Of a DNA stretch of 33,288 bases, positions 1 to 9,782 are shown piece after piece. The notes beneath the pieces were generated by a model. That model saw only the letters and a program-made list of their open reading frames with translations, searched no databases and was not told the DNA's origin. Both the position numbers and the translations under genes were made by a program. Source of the DNA: Verrucomicrobiota bacterium (GTDB taxonomy: Bacteria > Verrucomicrobiota > Verrucomicrobiia > Limisphaerales > UBA1096). Every line of letters begins with the position of its first letter. Position 1 is the first letter of the stretch. The DNA is taken from the NCBI GenBank assembly GCA_003972865.1, contig QOAX01000295.1, positions 1 to 33,288 on the forward strand, written 5' to 3'.

Positions 1-912
1 GCGGAAACTGGTGCAGGCCAGCACGGCGTGGCCACGGCGACCGTCTGCGCGAAGTTCGGGCTGAAATGCGTGGTCTACATGGGCGCGACGGACGTGGAGC
101 GGCAGGCGCCCAACGTCTTCCGGATGCGCCTGCTGGGAGCCGAGGTGGTGCCGGTAACCTCCGGGCGGGGCACGCTGAAGGACGCGATGAACGACGCGCT
201 CCGCGACTGGGTGACGAACGTCCGCGACACGTTCTACTGCATCGGCACGGTGGCGGGGCCGCATCCCTATCCAGCGATGGTGCGCGACTTCCAGGCCGTC
301 ATCGGCAAGGAGGTCCGCTGGCAGCTGGCCGAGCAGGAGGGCGAGGGCCGTCTGCCCGACACCGTGATCGCGGCGATCGGCGGCGGTTCGAACGCCATGG
401 GGCTCTTCTATGAGTTCCTCGACGAGCCGGTGGATCTGCTGCCGATGGTGCGCTCCGGCGGGAAACCGAACCTGCTGCTGATGCGCACCTTCTCGAAAAT
501 TTACGGCTTGGCCGGGCTGCGCATCGGCTACGGCATCGGGCATCCCGACTTCGTCTCCGCGCTGGAAAAAGTTCGCCAGCCGTTCAACACAAATGCCGTG
601 GCCCAAGCCGGCGCGATGGCTGCTCTTGACGACGACAAGCACCTGGCAAACACCCGCCGCACGAATGCTGAGGGGCTGAAGTTTTTCGAGGCGGTTTGCG
701 CGGAGCAGGGCATCGAGTTCGTGCCGTCGTATGCCAATTTCGTGATGGTGCGGGTTGGCGACGGGCAGGCGGTGTTCGAGGCGATGCAGCGGCAGGGCGT
801 CATCACGCGCGCCATGGGCGGCTACGGTTTGCCCGAATGGATTCGCCTCTCCATCGGCACGGCAAAAGAAAACCAGCGGGCCGCCGAATCCCTCAAGGCA
901 TCGCTGGCCTAA
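1..912 (+). CDS. Chimeric partial ORF: TrpB (tryptophan synthase beta, mid part) fused in frame to HisC (histidinol-phosphate aminotransferase, C-terminal part)
   Basis: Frame 1 open from base 1: [21 protein letters not shown]...[10 protein letters not shown] is Trp[43 protein letters not shown]...to the stop is HisC. No stop between them. Confidence 0.85.
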   Translation, partial: AETGAGQHGVATATVCAKFGLKCVVYMGATDVERQAPNVFRMRLLGAEVVPVTSGRGTLKDAMNDALRDWVTNVRDTFYCIGTVAGPHPYPAMVRDFQAVIGKEVRWQLAEQEGEGRLPDTVIAAIGGGSNAMGLFYEFLDEPVDLLPMVRSGGKPNLLLMRTFSKIYGLAGLRIGYGIGHPDFVSALEKVRQPFNTNAVAQAGAMAALDDDKHLANTRRTNAEGLKFFEAVCAEQGIEFVPSYANFVMVRVGDGQAVFEAMQRQGVITRAMGGYGLPEWIRLSIGTAKENQRAAESLKASLA

Positions 913-2240
913 TCCCCGTCGGTCAGGGGCCAGTCGAAGTGGATTCGTTTGCCTTTGCGGAGGAGGATCAGTGGCAGTTTGTCGCCTACCCTGTAGTTGA
1001 GCTTCACGTGCATGTTGAAATGCTGCGAGTTCATCCGCAGCGGTTTGCCTTCCATGCCAATGATGATGTCGCCCTGCCGCAGGCCGGCACGCTTGGCGTT
1101 GCGGCCCTCGGGTCGGCCGGTGTTGATCCAGCGCACCTCGAGCGGCTTCACGCCCTTGGCCAAGCGCAGTGGCTTGATCTGCTTGTCTTTCATCGGCGCG
1201 CACCACGTGGCTAAAACCGGCTTGATCGACCAAATCGAGCCGCGCCACGAAATATCGGTCTTCTTCCAGTCGGCGTTCATCGCCAATTTCTTTTCGATCG
1301 CGTGATCGCCGCGTGTCGCCTTCAACGTCACGTTGGCTGAGGTGTTCGGGAGGTTGTGCAGCACCCATTGCAGGTCGGCGATGGAGGTGAGCACTTGGCC
1401 GTCGGCGCGGGTGAGCACGTCGCCCGGGTGGAGACCGGCTTTGTAGGCGGGAGAGTCGGCCTGCACGGCGGTGACGACGAGACCGTCGCTGGGGTCGAGT
1501 TGCAGGCCAAGGTTGTCCGGCAGCGGGTAGCGCCAAAGTGCGTCGTGGTTGAGCCGGCCGGCGTCTTGCAGTTGTTCATGCTCGGCGTCGTGGATGTTGT
1601 GGCAGTGCACGCAGTTGTTGCGCGCGGTGCTGCCGGCGAGCTTGCTGCGATGTTTCATGCCGGGCATTTGCAGCGCGGACTTGTACGTCTTCGGCTTGCC
1701 GAGTTTGCCGGCGAGGGCGGCTTGGTTTGCCGGGTAGCCATTGTGCAGGGCGAGCACGCGGCGCATGGTTTTCTCGAGTGACTCGACCGAGTTGTAGGCG
1801 TCCGCCCCCATGGCCGACTGGGTGCCGTAACGGGCGTACACGGTGCCGTCGGCGTTGATGAACATCGCGGCCCAATTCAGGTCGTAGTCGAACTGGAACT
1901 GCGACAAATCCACGCCCTTCATTTCCACCTGCCGCACGGCCACAAATTTTTCCTGCGTGAAGTTTTTGATGCGCTGATTATTCTTGGCCACCTCGGCGTC
2001 GAAGCCTTTGCAGTCGGCGCACGGCACGCAGCGGAAGGTGACGAACAGTGGCTTGTTGGCGCGCTTGGCCTCGGCACGGGCGGCGGCGAGATCGTTGTAA
2101 ATCCAGAAATCTGCGTCGCGGGCATTTTCGTCCTGCAACACATCGAGCAGCTTGTTTTGTGCGTGAGCCATTTGGCCAAGCGCGAGCGTTGCCGCCGCTG
2201 CAAACAGGAGCAGGGGGGAGGGTATGGTTTTCATTGGCAT
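909..2240 (-). CDS. Secreted thioredoxin-like protein with CxxCH heme motif and two PDZ-like domains
   Basis: Signal peptide; [19 protein letters not shown] (Trx-like); [16 protein letters not shown] (CxxCH); two PDZ-like segments ([55 protein letters not shown]). Confidence 0.8.
   Translation of the reverse strand: MPMKTIPSPLLLFAAAATLALGQMAHAQNKLLDVLQDENARDADFWIYNDLAAARAEAKRANKPLFVTFRCVPCADCKGFDAEVAKNNQRIKNFTQEKFVAVRQVEMKGVDLSQFQFDYDLNWAAMFINADGTVYARYGTQSAMGADAYNSVESLEKTMRRVLALHNGYPANQAALAGKLGKPKTYKSALQMPGMKHRSKLAGSTARNNCVHCHNIHDAEHEQLQDAGRLNHDALWRYPLPDNLGLQLDPSDGLVVTAVQADSPAYKAGLHPGDVLTRADGQVLTSIADLQWVLHNLPNTSANVTLKATRGDHAIEKKLAMNADWKKTDISWRGSIWSIKPVLATWCAPMKDKQIKPLRLAKGVKPLEVRWINTGRPEGRNAKRAGLRQGDIIIGMEGKPLRMNSQHFNMHVKLNYRVGDKLPLILLRKGKRIHFDWPLTDGD
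1155..1166. repeat. Iterated palindrome CTTGGCCAAGCG
   Basis: Exact 10-bp core CTTGGCCAAG. Confidence 0.8.
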
Positions 2241-2258
2241 GGGGGTGTTGATCTGTTG

Positions 2259-2277
2259 GGCGGATGAGACGTCCGCC
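2259..2277. repeat. Palindromic repeat copy 1 (GGCGGATGAGACGTCCGCC)
   Basis: 6-bp arms, 7-bp spacer; 17/19 identical to the copy at 3704-3722. Confidence 0.6.
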
Positions 2278-2306
2278 TGTTAAAAACCGCAAGCGCATTT
2301 TCTTCC

Positions 2307-2330
2307 CGCTTGCCAAGCGGGGTTTTTTTT
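2307..2330 (+). terminator. Intrinsic-terminator-like hairpin plus T8 tract in the fabI leader
   Basis: CCCGCTT-GCC-AAGCGGG followed by GTTTTTTTT, ending about 20 nt before the fabI ATG. Confidence 0.5.
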
Positions 2331-2348
2331 CTTACTGCTGCCTGCCGG

Positions 2349-3128
2349 ATGAGTAAGCCACTTGCAGGAAAAACCGGGGTTGTCTTTGGCGTCGCCAACA
2401 AGAATTCAATCGCGTGGGGCATCGCCCAGGCTTGGCATGAGGCCGGCGCCAAACTGGCGTTCACCTATCAGGGCGAACGGTTGAAGGGGAAAGTTGAAAA
2501 ACTGGTTTCCGATTTCGGCGAGGACACTTTGGTGACGGAGTGCGACGTCAGCAGTGACGGGGACATCGACCGCGTATTTGGCGAGGTCGGCTCTCAGTTC
2601 GGCGGCAAGCTGGATCTGCTTTTGCACTCAGTGGCATTCGCGCCGCGCGAGGCGCTTGAGGGTCGTTTTGTCGATACCACGCGCGAGGCGTTCGCCACCG
2701 CGCACGACGTCAGCGCCTACTCGCTGGTGGCCCTGGCCAAGCGCGCCGCTCCGCTGATGACCGATGGCGGCAGCATCATCGGCATGAGCTACTACGGCGC
2801 GGAAAAAGTCATCAAGCATTACAACGTCATGGGCGTGGCCAAGGCGGCGCTCGAGGCGAGCACGCGTTATCTCGCGGCCGACCTTGGCGAAAAAAAGATC
2901 CGCGTCAACTGCATCAGTGCCGGCCCGGTGAACACTCTCGCGGCCCGCGGCATCGCCGGTTTTTCGGAGATGCTCAAGCACTACGAGGCCCGCGCCCCGC
3001 TCAGGCGCAATGTCTCCCACGAGGAACTGGGTCAGACCGGTGTGTTCCTCGCCAGCGACGGCGGCGCGGCCATCACCGGCCAGGTTATCTATGTCGATTG
3101 CGGCTACCAAATCATGGGTGGAATGTAA
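2349..3128 (+). CDS. fabI: Enoyl-[acyl-carrier-protein] reductase (NADH), FabI family
   Basis: [27 protein letters not shown]...[30 protein letters not shown]...[11 protein letters not shown]: FabI hallmarks. Confidence 0.93.
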   Translation: MSKPLAGKTGVVFGVANKNSIAWGIAQAWHEAGAKLAFTYQGERLKGKVEKLVSDFGEDTLVTECDVSSDGDIDRVFGEVGSQFGGKLDLLLHSVAFAPREALEGRFVDTTREAFATAHDVSAYSLVALAKRAAPLMTDGGSIIGMSYYGAEKVIKHYNVMGVAKAALEASTRYLAADLGEKKIRVNCISAGPVNTLAARGIAGFSEMLKHYEARAPLRRNVSHEELGQTGVFLASDGGAAITGQVIYVDCGYQIMGGM

Positions 3129-3139
3129 GGCTTGATGCC

Positions 3140-4039
3140 TTACGAGGTCGCTTTCCAGTTTTTAAGTTCCTCGGTGAGGCCTTCGCGGAAGGTGGGGTAT
3201 TTGTATTGGAAGCCGCTGACCCACTTGAAGAGGTCGTTCGAGACGCGCTTGTTGGTGATGCCGCGTTTGCGGGTGGACCGATCCGGCTCGGGGACAAAGG
3301 GCGGCATCGGGCGTCCGGTGGCTTCACTCAGCCACGTAAAAAAATCCAACTGCGTCACCGGCTCGTCGTCGGTGATGTTGTAAATGTTGGCCCCCTGTCC
3401 CGGGTGAGTGAGCACGCGGACGATGGCTTCCGCCAAATCGTCCCGGTGCACCATGTTGAGAAAGCGCTTTCCGTCGCTCTCGATGGTGGCGTTTCCGCTC
3501 ATGAATTGTTGGAACAGATAGCCCCGTCCCGGGCCGTAAATCCCGGATGATCGCAGAATGGCGACCGATGGGCCGGCTGTCGCGATTTCCCGCTCAGCTC
3601 CCCGGAGTGTTTTGGTGGTGATGTTATCAGGGGTATCGGCTCCATTTTCAAAAACCCATTCAGCGTTCGTCTGGCGATAAACTCCGGTGCTGCTGATGAA
3701 CACGGCGGATGAGGTGTCCGCCGTTTTGAGCCATTGCGCGATGTGTTTCGTGCCAAGGCCGAAAACTTGTTTATATGCATCTTCGCCGCCACGGGAGGAG
3801 GAGATGGCGATGACGACCCAGTCGTATTGGCCGTCGAGTTTGGCGAATTCGCCTTCCTGGGTGATGTCGATGTTGAGGGGGCGGATGCCGAGCTTGGCCC
3901 GGCGGTCGTTGTGTTCGCTACTGCGCCGGATGCCGGTGACGTCGTGGCCAAGCGCGATCAGCCGTTGGCCAAGCGCTTCGCCGACGTAGCCGCAGCCGAT
4001 GATCAGTACCCGCACACGGCCACTGTATCGCTTGGCCAA
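3140..4039 (-). CDS. NAD(P)-binding SDR-family epimerase/dehydratase-like protein
   Basis: [19 protein letters not shown] Rossmann motif; [20 protein letters not shown]. Start uncertain (TTG at 4039 or a downstream GTG). Confidence 0.8.
   Translation of the reverse strand: MAKRYSGRVRVLIIGCGYVGEALGQRLIALGHDVTGIRRSSEHNDRRAKLGIRPLNIDITQEGEFAKLDGQYDWVVIAISSSRGGEDAYKQVFGLGTKHIAQWLKTADTSSAVFISSTGVYRQTNAEWVFENGADTPDNITTKTLRGAEREIATAGPSVAILRSSGIYGPGRGYLFQQFMSGNATIESDGKRFLNMVHRDDLAEAIVRVLTHPGQGANIYNITDDEPVTQLDFFTWLSEATGRPMPPFVPEPDRSTRKRGITNKRVSNDLFKWVSGFQYKYPTFREGLTEELKNWKATS
3703..3723. repeat. Palindromic repeat copy 2 (CGGCGGATGAGGTGTCCGCCG), inside the SDR CDS
   Basis: 7-bp arms, 7-bp spacer. 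Confidence 0.6.
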
Positions 4040-4042
4040 GCG
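4029..4042. repeat. Iterated palindrome, full CGCTTGGCCAAGCG
   Basis: Perfect 14-bp palindrome. Confidence 0.85.
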
Positions 4043-4104
4043 GAGGGACGAATCATTTTGGACTTTGCCGGGTGCGGGGTGGCCCGTACGTTTTGCCGCG
4101 GAAC

Positions 4105-5733
4105 ATGAGCCGAGTGAAGAAACTAAAGCCGAAACAGGTTTACATTATGGCCAATGGTGACCTACGGCTGTCGGCAAACCAGGTTTGCTGGGCGGAGCAG
4201 TCGAAAATGGAGGCGACGTTGGCCAAGGCGCTCAAGGTCGAGGGCTGGACGGTGGTGCGCGCCCACGCGTACGACCGCAAAAAGAAGCACGGCTTCATCG
4301 ACTCGCAGAAGCGCGGGATGGAGGTGTTTCAGACGATGGATTCGGATGCGCCGTTAATCGTGGCGGAGTGTGTCTGGCAGTACAGCCAGCATATTTTACC
4401 GGGACTCTCGACGCATCGCGGCCCGATTTTGACGGTGGCTAACTGGAGCGGCACGTGGCCGGGCCTGGTCGGGATGCTGAACCTGAACGGCTCACTGACG
4501 AAGATGGGCGTGGAGTACAGTACGTTGTGGAGCGAGAAGTTCACCGACAAATATTTTCGGGACGGCCTGCGGCAGTGGCTGGGCGAGGGCACGGTGACGC
4601 ACGACCAGAGTCACGTGCGTAGTCTCGACCTGCTCAAGCTGCCGCCCGGCGAGGCGAGGCTTGGCCAAGCGGCGGCGCGGCGGTTGCACGACGACAAGGC
4701 GATCATGGGCGTGTTCGATGAGGGCTGCATGGGCATGCACAACGCGATCATCCCGGACGAGTTGCTCAACCCGACCGGCCTGTTCAAGGAGCGCCTGAGC
4801 CAGTCGGCGTTGTTCGCCGCGATGGGCGAAGTGAGCGATGACGAGGCGAACGAGGTTTACGCTTGGCTGAAAAAGAAGGGCGTGAAATTTCGCCTTGGGC
4901 CGGACGAGGCGAGCGACCTCACCGAGGCGCAGGTGTTGCAGCAGTGTAAAATGTACATCGCTGCCGTGAGGATTGCCGACGAGTTCGGCTGCGCGACGAT
5001 CGGCATCCAGTACCAGCAGGGGCTGAAGGATTTGACGCCGGCGAGCGACCTGGCCGAGGGCATGTTGAACAACGTCGATCGACCGCCGGTGAGCGACGCC
5101 AAGGGACGCGAGCTGTTCGTAGGGCAGGCCGTGCCGCACTTCAACGAGGTGGACGAGTGCGCCGGACTGGATGCGCTGGCGACGAACCGGCTGTGGACGG
5201 AGCTGGGCTGGCCGCCGGAGAACACGCTGCACGACTTGCGTTGGGGCGACTCGTGCAGGGTCAACGGGCGCAGCGAATATGTTTGGGTGTTTTTGATTTC
5301 CGGCGCTGCGCCACCGGCGCATTTCATTGGCGGCTGGAAGGGGGCGTCGAGCGAGCGGCAGCCGCCGATGTATTTCCGGCTGGGCGGCGGCACGCTCAAG
5401 GGTGTGTCCAGGCCGGGCTGGATTGTCTGGAGCCGGGTGTTCGTGATGGACGGCGCGTTGCAGTGTGACATCGGTGTGGCCGAGGTGGTGAAACTCTCGC
5501 AGAAGGAAACCGACCGGCGCTGGCGCGAGACCACGCCGCAATGGCCGATCATGCATGCGGTGCTAAAAGGCATTTCGCGCGACCAAATGATGGCTCGCCA
5601 CAAGTCGAACCACATCCAGGTGGTTTATGCGCCCAGCGAAAAAGCCGCGCACAAAGGCGCCCGGATCAAGGCGGCGATGCTTGTCGAAATGGGCCTCAAA
5701 GTGCAGCTTTGTGGCGAGGTGAACTTGAAGTAA
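4105..5733 (+). CDS. L-fucose/L-arabinose isomerase-like protein
   Basis: ATG at 4105 ([19 protein letters not shown]); overall resemblance to the fucose isomerase-like family ([49 protein letters not shown]). Confidence 0.65.
   Translation: MSRVKKLKPKQVYIMANGDLRLSANQVCWAEQSKMEATLAKALKVEGWTVVRAHAYDRKKKHGFIDSQKRGMEVFQTMDSDAPLIVAECVWQYSQHILPGLSTHRGPILTVANWSGTWPGLVGMLNLNGSLTKMGVEYSTLWSEKFTDKYFRDGLRQWLGEGTVTHDQSHVRSLDLLKLPPGEARLGQAAARRLHDDKAIMGVFDEGCMGMHNAIIPDELLNPTGLFKERLSQSALFAAMGEVSDDEANEVYAWLKKKGVKFRLGPDEASDLTEAQVLQQCKMYIAAVRIADEFGCATIGIQYQQGLKDLTPASDLAEGMLNNVDRPPVSDAKGRELFVGQAVPHFNEVDECAGLDALATNRLWTELGWPPENTLHDLRWGDSCRVNGRSEYVWVFLISGAAPPAHFIGGWKGASSERQPPMYFRLGGGTLKGVSRPGWIVWSRVFVMDGALQCDIGVAEVVKLSQKETDRRWRETTPQWPIMHAVLKGISRDQMMARHKSNHIQVVYAPSEKAAHKGARIKAAMLVEMGLKVQLCGEVNLK
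4659..4671. repeat. Iterated palindrome GCTTGGCCAAGCG
   Basis: Exact core. Confidence 0.8.
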
Positions 5734-5736
5734 TCG

Positions 5737-6564
5737 ATGAGCGACCAAGTGCCAGAATCGCCACCTGAGTCTACTAAGGACATAGAGCCGAAGCCGTCCG
5801 GGCATGCGGCTTGGCGCTGGCCGTTGGTGGTGGTGTTTGTCGCGCTGTTCGGGCTGATTGCCTTCGTCTACATTCTTAGAATACCCGGGCAGTTGGTGGA
5901 GTCGGCGGGCAAGGGAGTCGTTGGTGTTGCAGAGGCACTGGATGGAGCCGCCGCGAAGTTACTCAAAGGCACCATCACGGAAACGTTTACGGCCAGCCTG
6001 CCCAAGCTGGAAACCGAGCGGGGCGGGCTGCTAGAGTTGTCCAAGGTCACAGCGACTGAGACATTCCGCAGCAAGGATGAATTGACCTATGACTTCAGAT
6101 GGTTTGAAGTTGATGTCGGCACGACCATCACGGAGATCCGGGTGCCGGTGACCTACCGGTATCATTTGCGGATGCGCGATGCGTGGCAATTGTCAGTGAC
6201 GAACGCGGTTTGCATCGTGCACGCGCCGGCGATCCGCCCCAGCCAGCCGCCGGCGATCCACACGGATCGGATGGAAAAATCGTCGGACGAGGGCTGGGCA
6301 CGTTTCAACGCCGAGGAGCAAATGACCAAGCTCGAGAAAACCATCACGCCGACCCTCCGCAAATACGCCGGTGATGAGCAGCACCTTGATGTGATCCGTG
6401 AGAATTGCCGAAAAACCGTGTCCGAATTCATCGAGGACTGGCTGCTGCGCGAGGGCCAGTGGGGCGAAGGCCGGCTTCGTGTCGTGAAGGTTTACTTCCC
6501 GGGGGAAGGGGAACCGGCCCGGGCGATCGTCGAGGACGACCCGGAACGGCGTGAGAGCAATTGA
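5737..6564 (+). CDS. Membrane-anchored protein of unknown function (single N-terminal TM)
   Basis: WPLVVVFVALFGLIAFVYI TM segment, soluble C-terminal region; starts 3 nt after the preceding stop. Confidence 0.65.
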   Translation: MSDQVPESPPESTKDIEPKPSGHAAWRWPLVVVFVALFGLIAFVYILRIPGQLVESAGKGVVGVAEALDGAAAKLLKGTITETFTASLPKLETERGGLLELSKVTATETFRSKDELTYDFRWFEVDVGTTITEIRVPVTYRYHLRMRDAWQLSVTNAVCIVHAPAIRPSQPPAIHTDRMEKSSDEGWARFNAEEQMTKLEKTITPTLRKYAGDEQHLDVIRENCRKTVSEFIEDWLLREGQWGEGRLRVVKVYFPGEGEPARAIVEDDPERRESN

Positions 6565-6640
6565 ACACGTAACCGGTTGCAGCCGTCGGGCGTAGCACGT
6601 ACGGTTCGCCGCGCTGCGATTCAGGGAGAGATTCAACACC

Positions 6641-7831
6641 ATGTCGACTTTGTTACTGCCGGAACATGCCAAAGCGATGGCCGCGTTTGACCACGTGCTG
6701 CGCACGCGCCTGGTTTTTGGCAACGGCAGTGCGAGTCGCGTTGGCGCGCTTTCCGCCGAGCTGGGCCTGAAGCGCATCCTGCTCGTCACCGACCCCGGTC
6801 TCGTTCGCGCCGGGCATGCCGCCACCGTTCGGGAGGCGCTCGAGTCCGCCGGGCTGGAGGTGGTCTTGTTCGACGCTGTGATCGAGAACCCCACCACCGA
6901 TTGCGTTGAGACCTGCCGGCAAGTGGCCGAGCAGGCCGGGATCGACTCATTCCTCGGTCTCGGCGGCGGCAGTTCGATGGACACCGCCAAGGGCGCAAAC
7001 TTCCTGCTGACCAACGGCGGCCGGATGCAGGACTACTGGGGCATCGGATTGGCCGGGCGGGAGATGCTGCCGCTCATCGTCATCCCGACCACCGCCGGCA
7101 CCGGCAGCGAGTGCCAGTCTTTCGCGCTGATCTCCGATGCCAAGACACATCAAAAGATGGCTTGCGGTGATCCAAAAGCTGCCGCCAAAATCGCCATTCT
7201 CGATCCCGAACTGACCCTTTCCCAACCGCGCAACGTGACCGCCTGCACCGGCATCGACGCAATTGCGCACGCCGTCGAAACTTCGGTGACCAAAAAAAAG
7301 AACGAGTTGTCCTGGATGTTTTCGAAGGAGGCATTCGAACTGCTCCTGCCGCATTTCCCAACGGTGCTCAACCAGCCGGACGACCTCAACGCCCGCGGCA
7401 GCATGCTGCTCGGCGCGGCGATGGCCGGCTGCGCGATCGAGGCGAGCATGTTGGGCGCGGCGCACTCGACCGCGAACCCGCTGACAGCGCACTACGACAT
7501 CGTCCACGGCCAGGCGGTCGGGGTGATGCTGCCGCACGTCGTGCACTTCAACGTCGGGGAGTGCGAGGCGCGTGAGGCTTATGCCGAGTTGGCGGCCATT
7601 GGCAAACTTGGCCAGGCGGAAACCGGCGATGAGCCGGCCGAGTACTTGGCCAAGCGGCTGACGCAGTTGCTCGAGATGGCCGACATGCCGGTGACGTTGA
7701 AGGCCAGCGGCGTGGAGGAATCAATGCTGCCAGCCCTGGCTACGGAGGCGGCCGATCAGTGGACGGCCAATTTCAACCCGCGAGAGGCTGGCCAAGCCGA
7801 GATGGAGACCATTTACAGGGCCGCCTTCTAG
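6641..7831 (+). CDS. Iron-containing alcohol dehydrogenase
   Basis: GGGSSMDTAKG, PTTAGTGSE, DAIAHAVE, and H-rich metal-site region (GAAHSTANPLTAHYDIVHGQAVGVMLPHV). Confidence 0.92.
   Translation: MSTLLLPEHAKAMAAFDHVLRTRLVFGNGSASRVGALSAELGLKRILLVTDPGLVRAGHAATVREALESAGLEVVLFDAVIENPTTDCVETCRQVAEQAGIDSFLGLGGGSSMDTAKGANFLLTNGGRMQDYWGIGLAGREMLPLIVIPTTAGTGSECQSFALISDAKTHQKMACGDPKAAAKIAILDPELTLSQPRNVTACTGIDAIAHAVETSVTKKKNELSWMFSKEAFELLLPHFPTVLNQPDDLNARGSMLLGAAMAGCAIEASMLGAAHSTANPLTAHYDIVHGQAVGVMLPHVVHFNVGECEAREAYAELAAIGKLGQAETGDEPAEYLAKRLTQLLEMADMPVTLKASGVEESMLPALATEAADQWTANFNPREAGQAEMETIYRAAF
7645..7656. repeat. Iterated palindrome CTTGGCCAAGCG
   Basis: Exact core. Confidence 0.8.
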
Positions 7832-7872
7832 ATTGGCTTTTCCTTCGGGCGCCTGGCTGGTTCAATCGCCGC

Positions 7873-8436
7873 GTGACGAGGGACGAGATTCTTCAGCTCT
7901 TCAGGGACTCCGGCGCACTGCTGGAGGGTCATTTCATTTTGCGCAGCGGCCTGCGTAGCCGCCAGTTTTTTCAATGCGCCATGGCACTGCAGGATATGCC
8001 AAGCGTCGAGCGGCTTGGCGCGGTGCTGGCGGAAAAACTCCGTCGATACGAGCCGGTCACGGTGCTGGCCCCGGCCATGGGCGGGCTGGTGATCGGGCAG
8101 GAGGTGGCGCGGCAACTCAGCGTGCGCTTCATCTTTGTTGAAAAAGTGGAGGGGAATCTGATGCTCCGGCGTGGCTTCAAGATCGAGCCGGGCGAAAAGC
8201 TGATCATCGTCGAGGACGTGGTGACCAAGGGCGGTCGCGTGGCCGAAACCGTCGCCATCGCCAGGGAACACCAGGCCGAGGTCTGCGCCGTTGGCGTGGT
8301 GGTCGATCGCTCCAACGGAACAGTCGATCTCGGAGTGCCGATGGAATGCCTGCTCCCGATGGTGGTTAAGACGTTCGACCCCGACGATCTACCGGAAGAT
8401 CTCCGGGCCATCCCGCCGATCAAGCCGGGGAGTTAG
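7873..8436 (+). CDS. pyrE: Orotate phosphoribosyltransferase
   Basis: GTG start; LLEGHFILRSGLRSRQFFQCA and PRPP-binding LIIVEDVVTKGG. Confidence 0.85.
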   Translation: MTRDEILQLFRDSGALLEGHFILRSGLRSRQFFQCAMALQDMPSVERLGAVLAEKLRRYEPVTVLAPAMGGLVIGQEVARQLSVRFIFVEKVEGNLMLRRGFKIEPGEKLIIVEDVVTKGGRVAETVAIAREHQAEVCAVGVVVDRSNGTVDLGVPMECLLPMVVKTFDPDDLPEDLRAIPPIKPGS

Positions 8437-8442
8437 GGCGTT

Positions 8443-9711
8443 TTATTTTGCCAGGTCGAGGCAGATGAGGTTGCCTCCCTTTTTCTTGATGCCGTCCCGG
8501 ACGAACAGCCAACCGTCGACGTAGGCCGGCATGCACCAGTTTAGCCCGCAGACCTGGGTGCGGCCGAGTTCGTTGAAACCTCTTGGCGAGGCTTCAAAGA
8601 GACAGAGCTCGCCGCCGCTGCTGAGCGAGAGGATGTTTTTCCCCATTACGATGAACGCCGCCATGGCGCGCTTGGGATCGGGGAAGGAAAGGCTGTCGTC
8701 GCTCCAGGCGGTCTTGCCGGTGGCGATATCGACGCAGACGAGTTTTGCCGGATCGCCGATGCCGTAGTAGTGGCCGCCGACCCGGACGCCGTGGGTGATG
8801 TTCGGCTGCGCCTCGATGTTTTTCCATACCGGCTCAGCTTTGAGTCCGTCGTCGTCCGGCGAAATCGTGATGCCCCGCAGGCCGGTTTGGTGGGAGCCGA
8901 CGACCACCGTGTTGCCATGAACAACCGGCGCGGCGACGTGGCGGCCGTAGTCGGTTTTCATCGGCACTTTCCATAGTTCCGCGCCGTTGCGGACATCGAC
9001 TCCGACCGCACCCTCGACGAAAAAGCAGACGAATTGCTGAAGCCCAGCGATGGTGGCAGGGATCGGCGGCGGGTAGCCGGGTTCGTAGTCGAGCGAGTTC
9101 CAGATTATTTCGCCGTTGGCTCGGTTGAAGCAGACGATGCCGGTTCCCTTCCCGCCGACCAGCGCGTACACCATGCCCCCGATGACGAGCGGTGCGCCGG
9201 TGAAGCCGTGGCGCCGAGCGCCGGGCACGCGGCCTTTTTCGCCGACGAACTTCATGCCCAACTTGGCGTAGTCGAGTTCCCATTGGACTTTGCCGTTCCG
9301 GGCGCTGAGACAGTGGAGAGTGCCACGGCTGCATTGCGCGAACACCTGGCCTCCGTCCACCACTGGCGTGCAGCGCGGACCGCGCGGGCCTTGGCCATCC
9401 TCAAAAACAGGTGCCAGCCCCTTGGCCCATTTCTCCGAGCCATCGGCAGCCGAGAGGGCGCCCATGGTTTCCTTCCCACCGCGATTCTCGAAATGGAACA
9501 CCGTGCCGTCGGCGACGACCGGCGACGACAGTCCTTCACCCGATTTGATCTTCCAAACGATTCTCGGCTGATCCGGCAATTGGGTCAGGGCTAAGCCCTT
9601 GGCCGGCAGGACGCCGTCTCGGGTCGGGCCGCGCCATTGCGGCCAATCGACTGCCTGGGCCAGGGACGCTTGGCCAAGCGCGGCGATGAGTAGCGATATT
9701 CGAAATTGCAT
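8443..9711 (-). CDS. Secreted PQQ-like beta-propeller protein (outer membrane protein-type)
   Basis: Signal peptide then VDWPQWRGPTRDGV; repeated propeller blades. Confidence 0.85.
   Translation of the reverse strand: MQFRISLLIAALGQASLAQAVDWPQWRGPTRDGVLPAKGLALTQLPDQPRIVWKIKSGEGLSSPVVADGTVFHFENRGGKETMGALSAADGSEKWAKGLAPVFEDGQGPRGPRCTPVVDGGQVFAQCSRGTLHCLSARNGKVQWELDYAKLGMKFVGEKGRVPGARRHGFTGAPLVIGGMVYALVGGKGTGIVCFNRANGEIIWNSLDYEPGYPPPIPATIAGLQQFVCFFVEGAVGVDVRNGAELWKVPMKTDYGRHVAAPVVHGNTVVVGSHQTGLRGITISPDDDGLKAEPVWKNIEAQPNITHGVRVGGHYYGIGDPAKLVCVDIATGKTAWSDDSLSFPDPKRAMAAFIVMGKNILSLSSGGELCLFEASPRGFNELGRTQVCGLNWCMPAYVDGWLFVRDGIKKKGGNLICLDLAK
9667..9680. repeat. Iterated palindrome, full CGCTTGGCCAAGCG
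   Basis: Perfect 14-bp palindrome; near-copy CGCTTGGCCAGGCG at 9767-9780. Confidence 0.85.
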
Positions 9712-9782
9712 CGCGGCGAATTCAGTCTTTTAGCGGCGGTGCGTCAAGCGATAACGTGCGCGAGGCCGCTTGGCCAGGCGCG

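Noticed and set aside
4492-5556. 354-aa minus-strand ORF
   Set aside because: Antisense to the isomerase-like CDS, Arg/His/Pro-rich with no recognisable domain.
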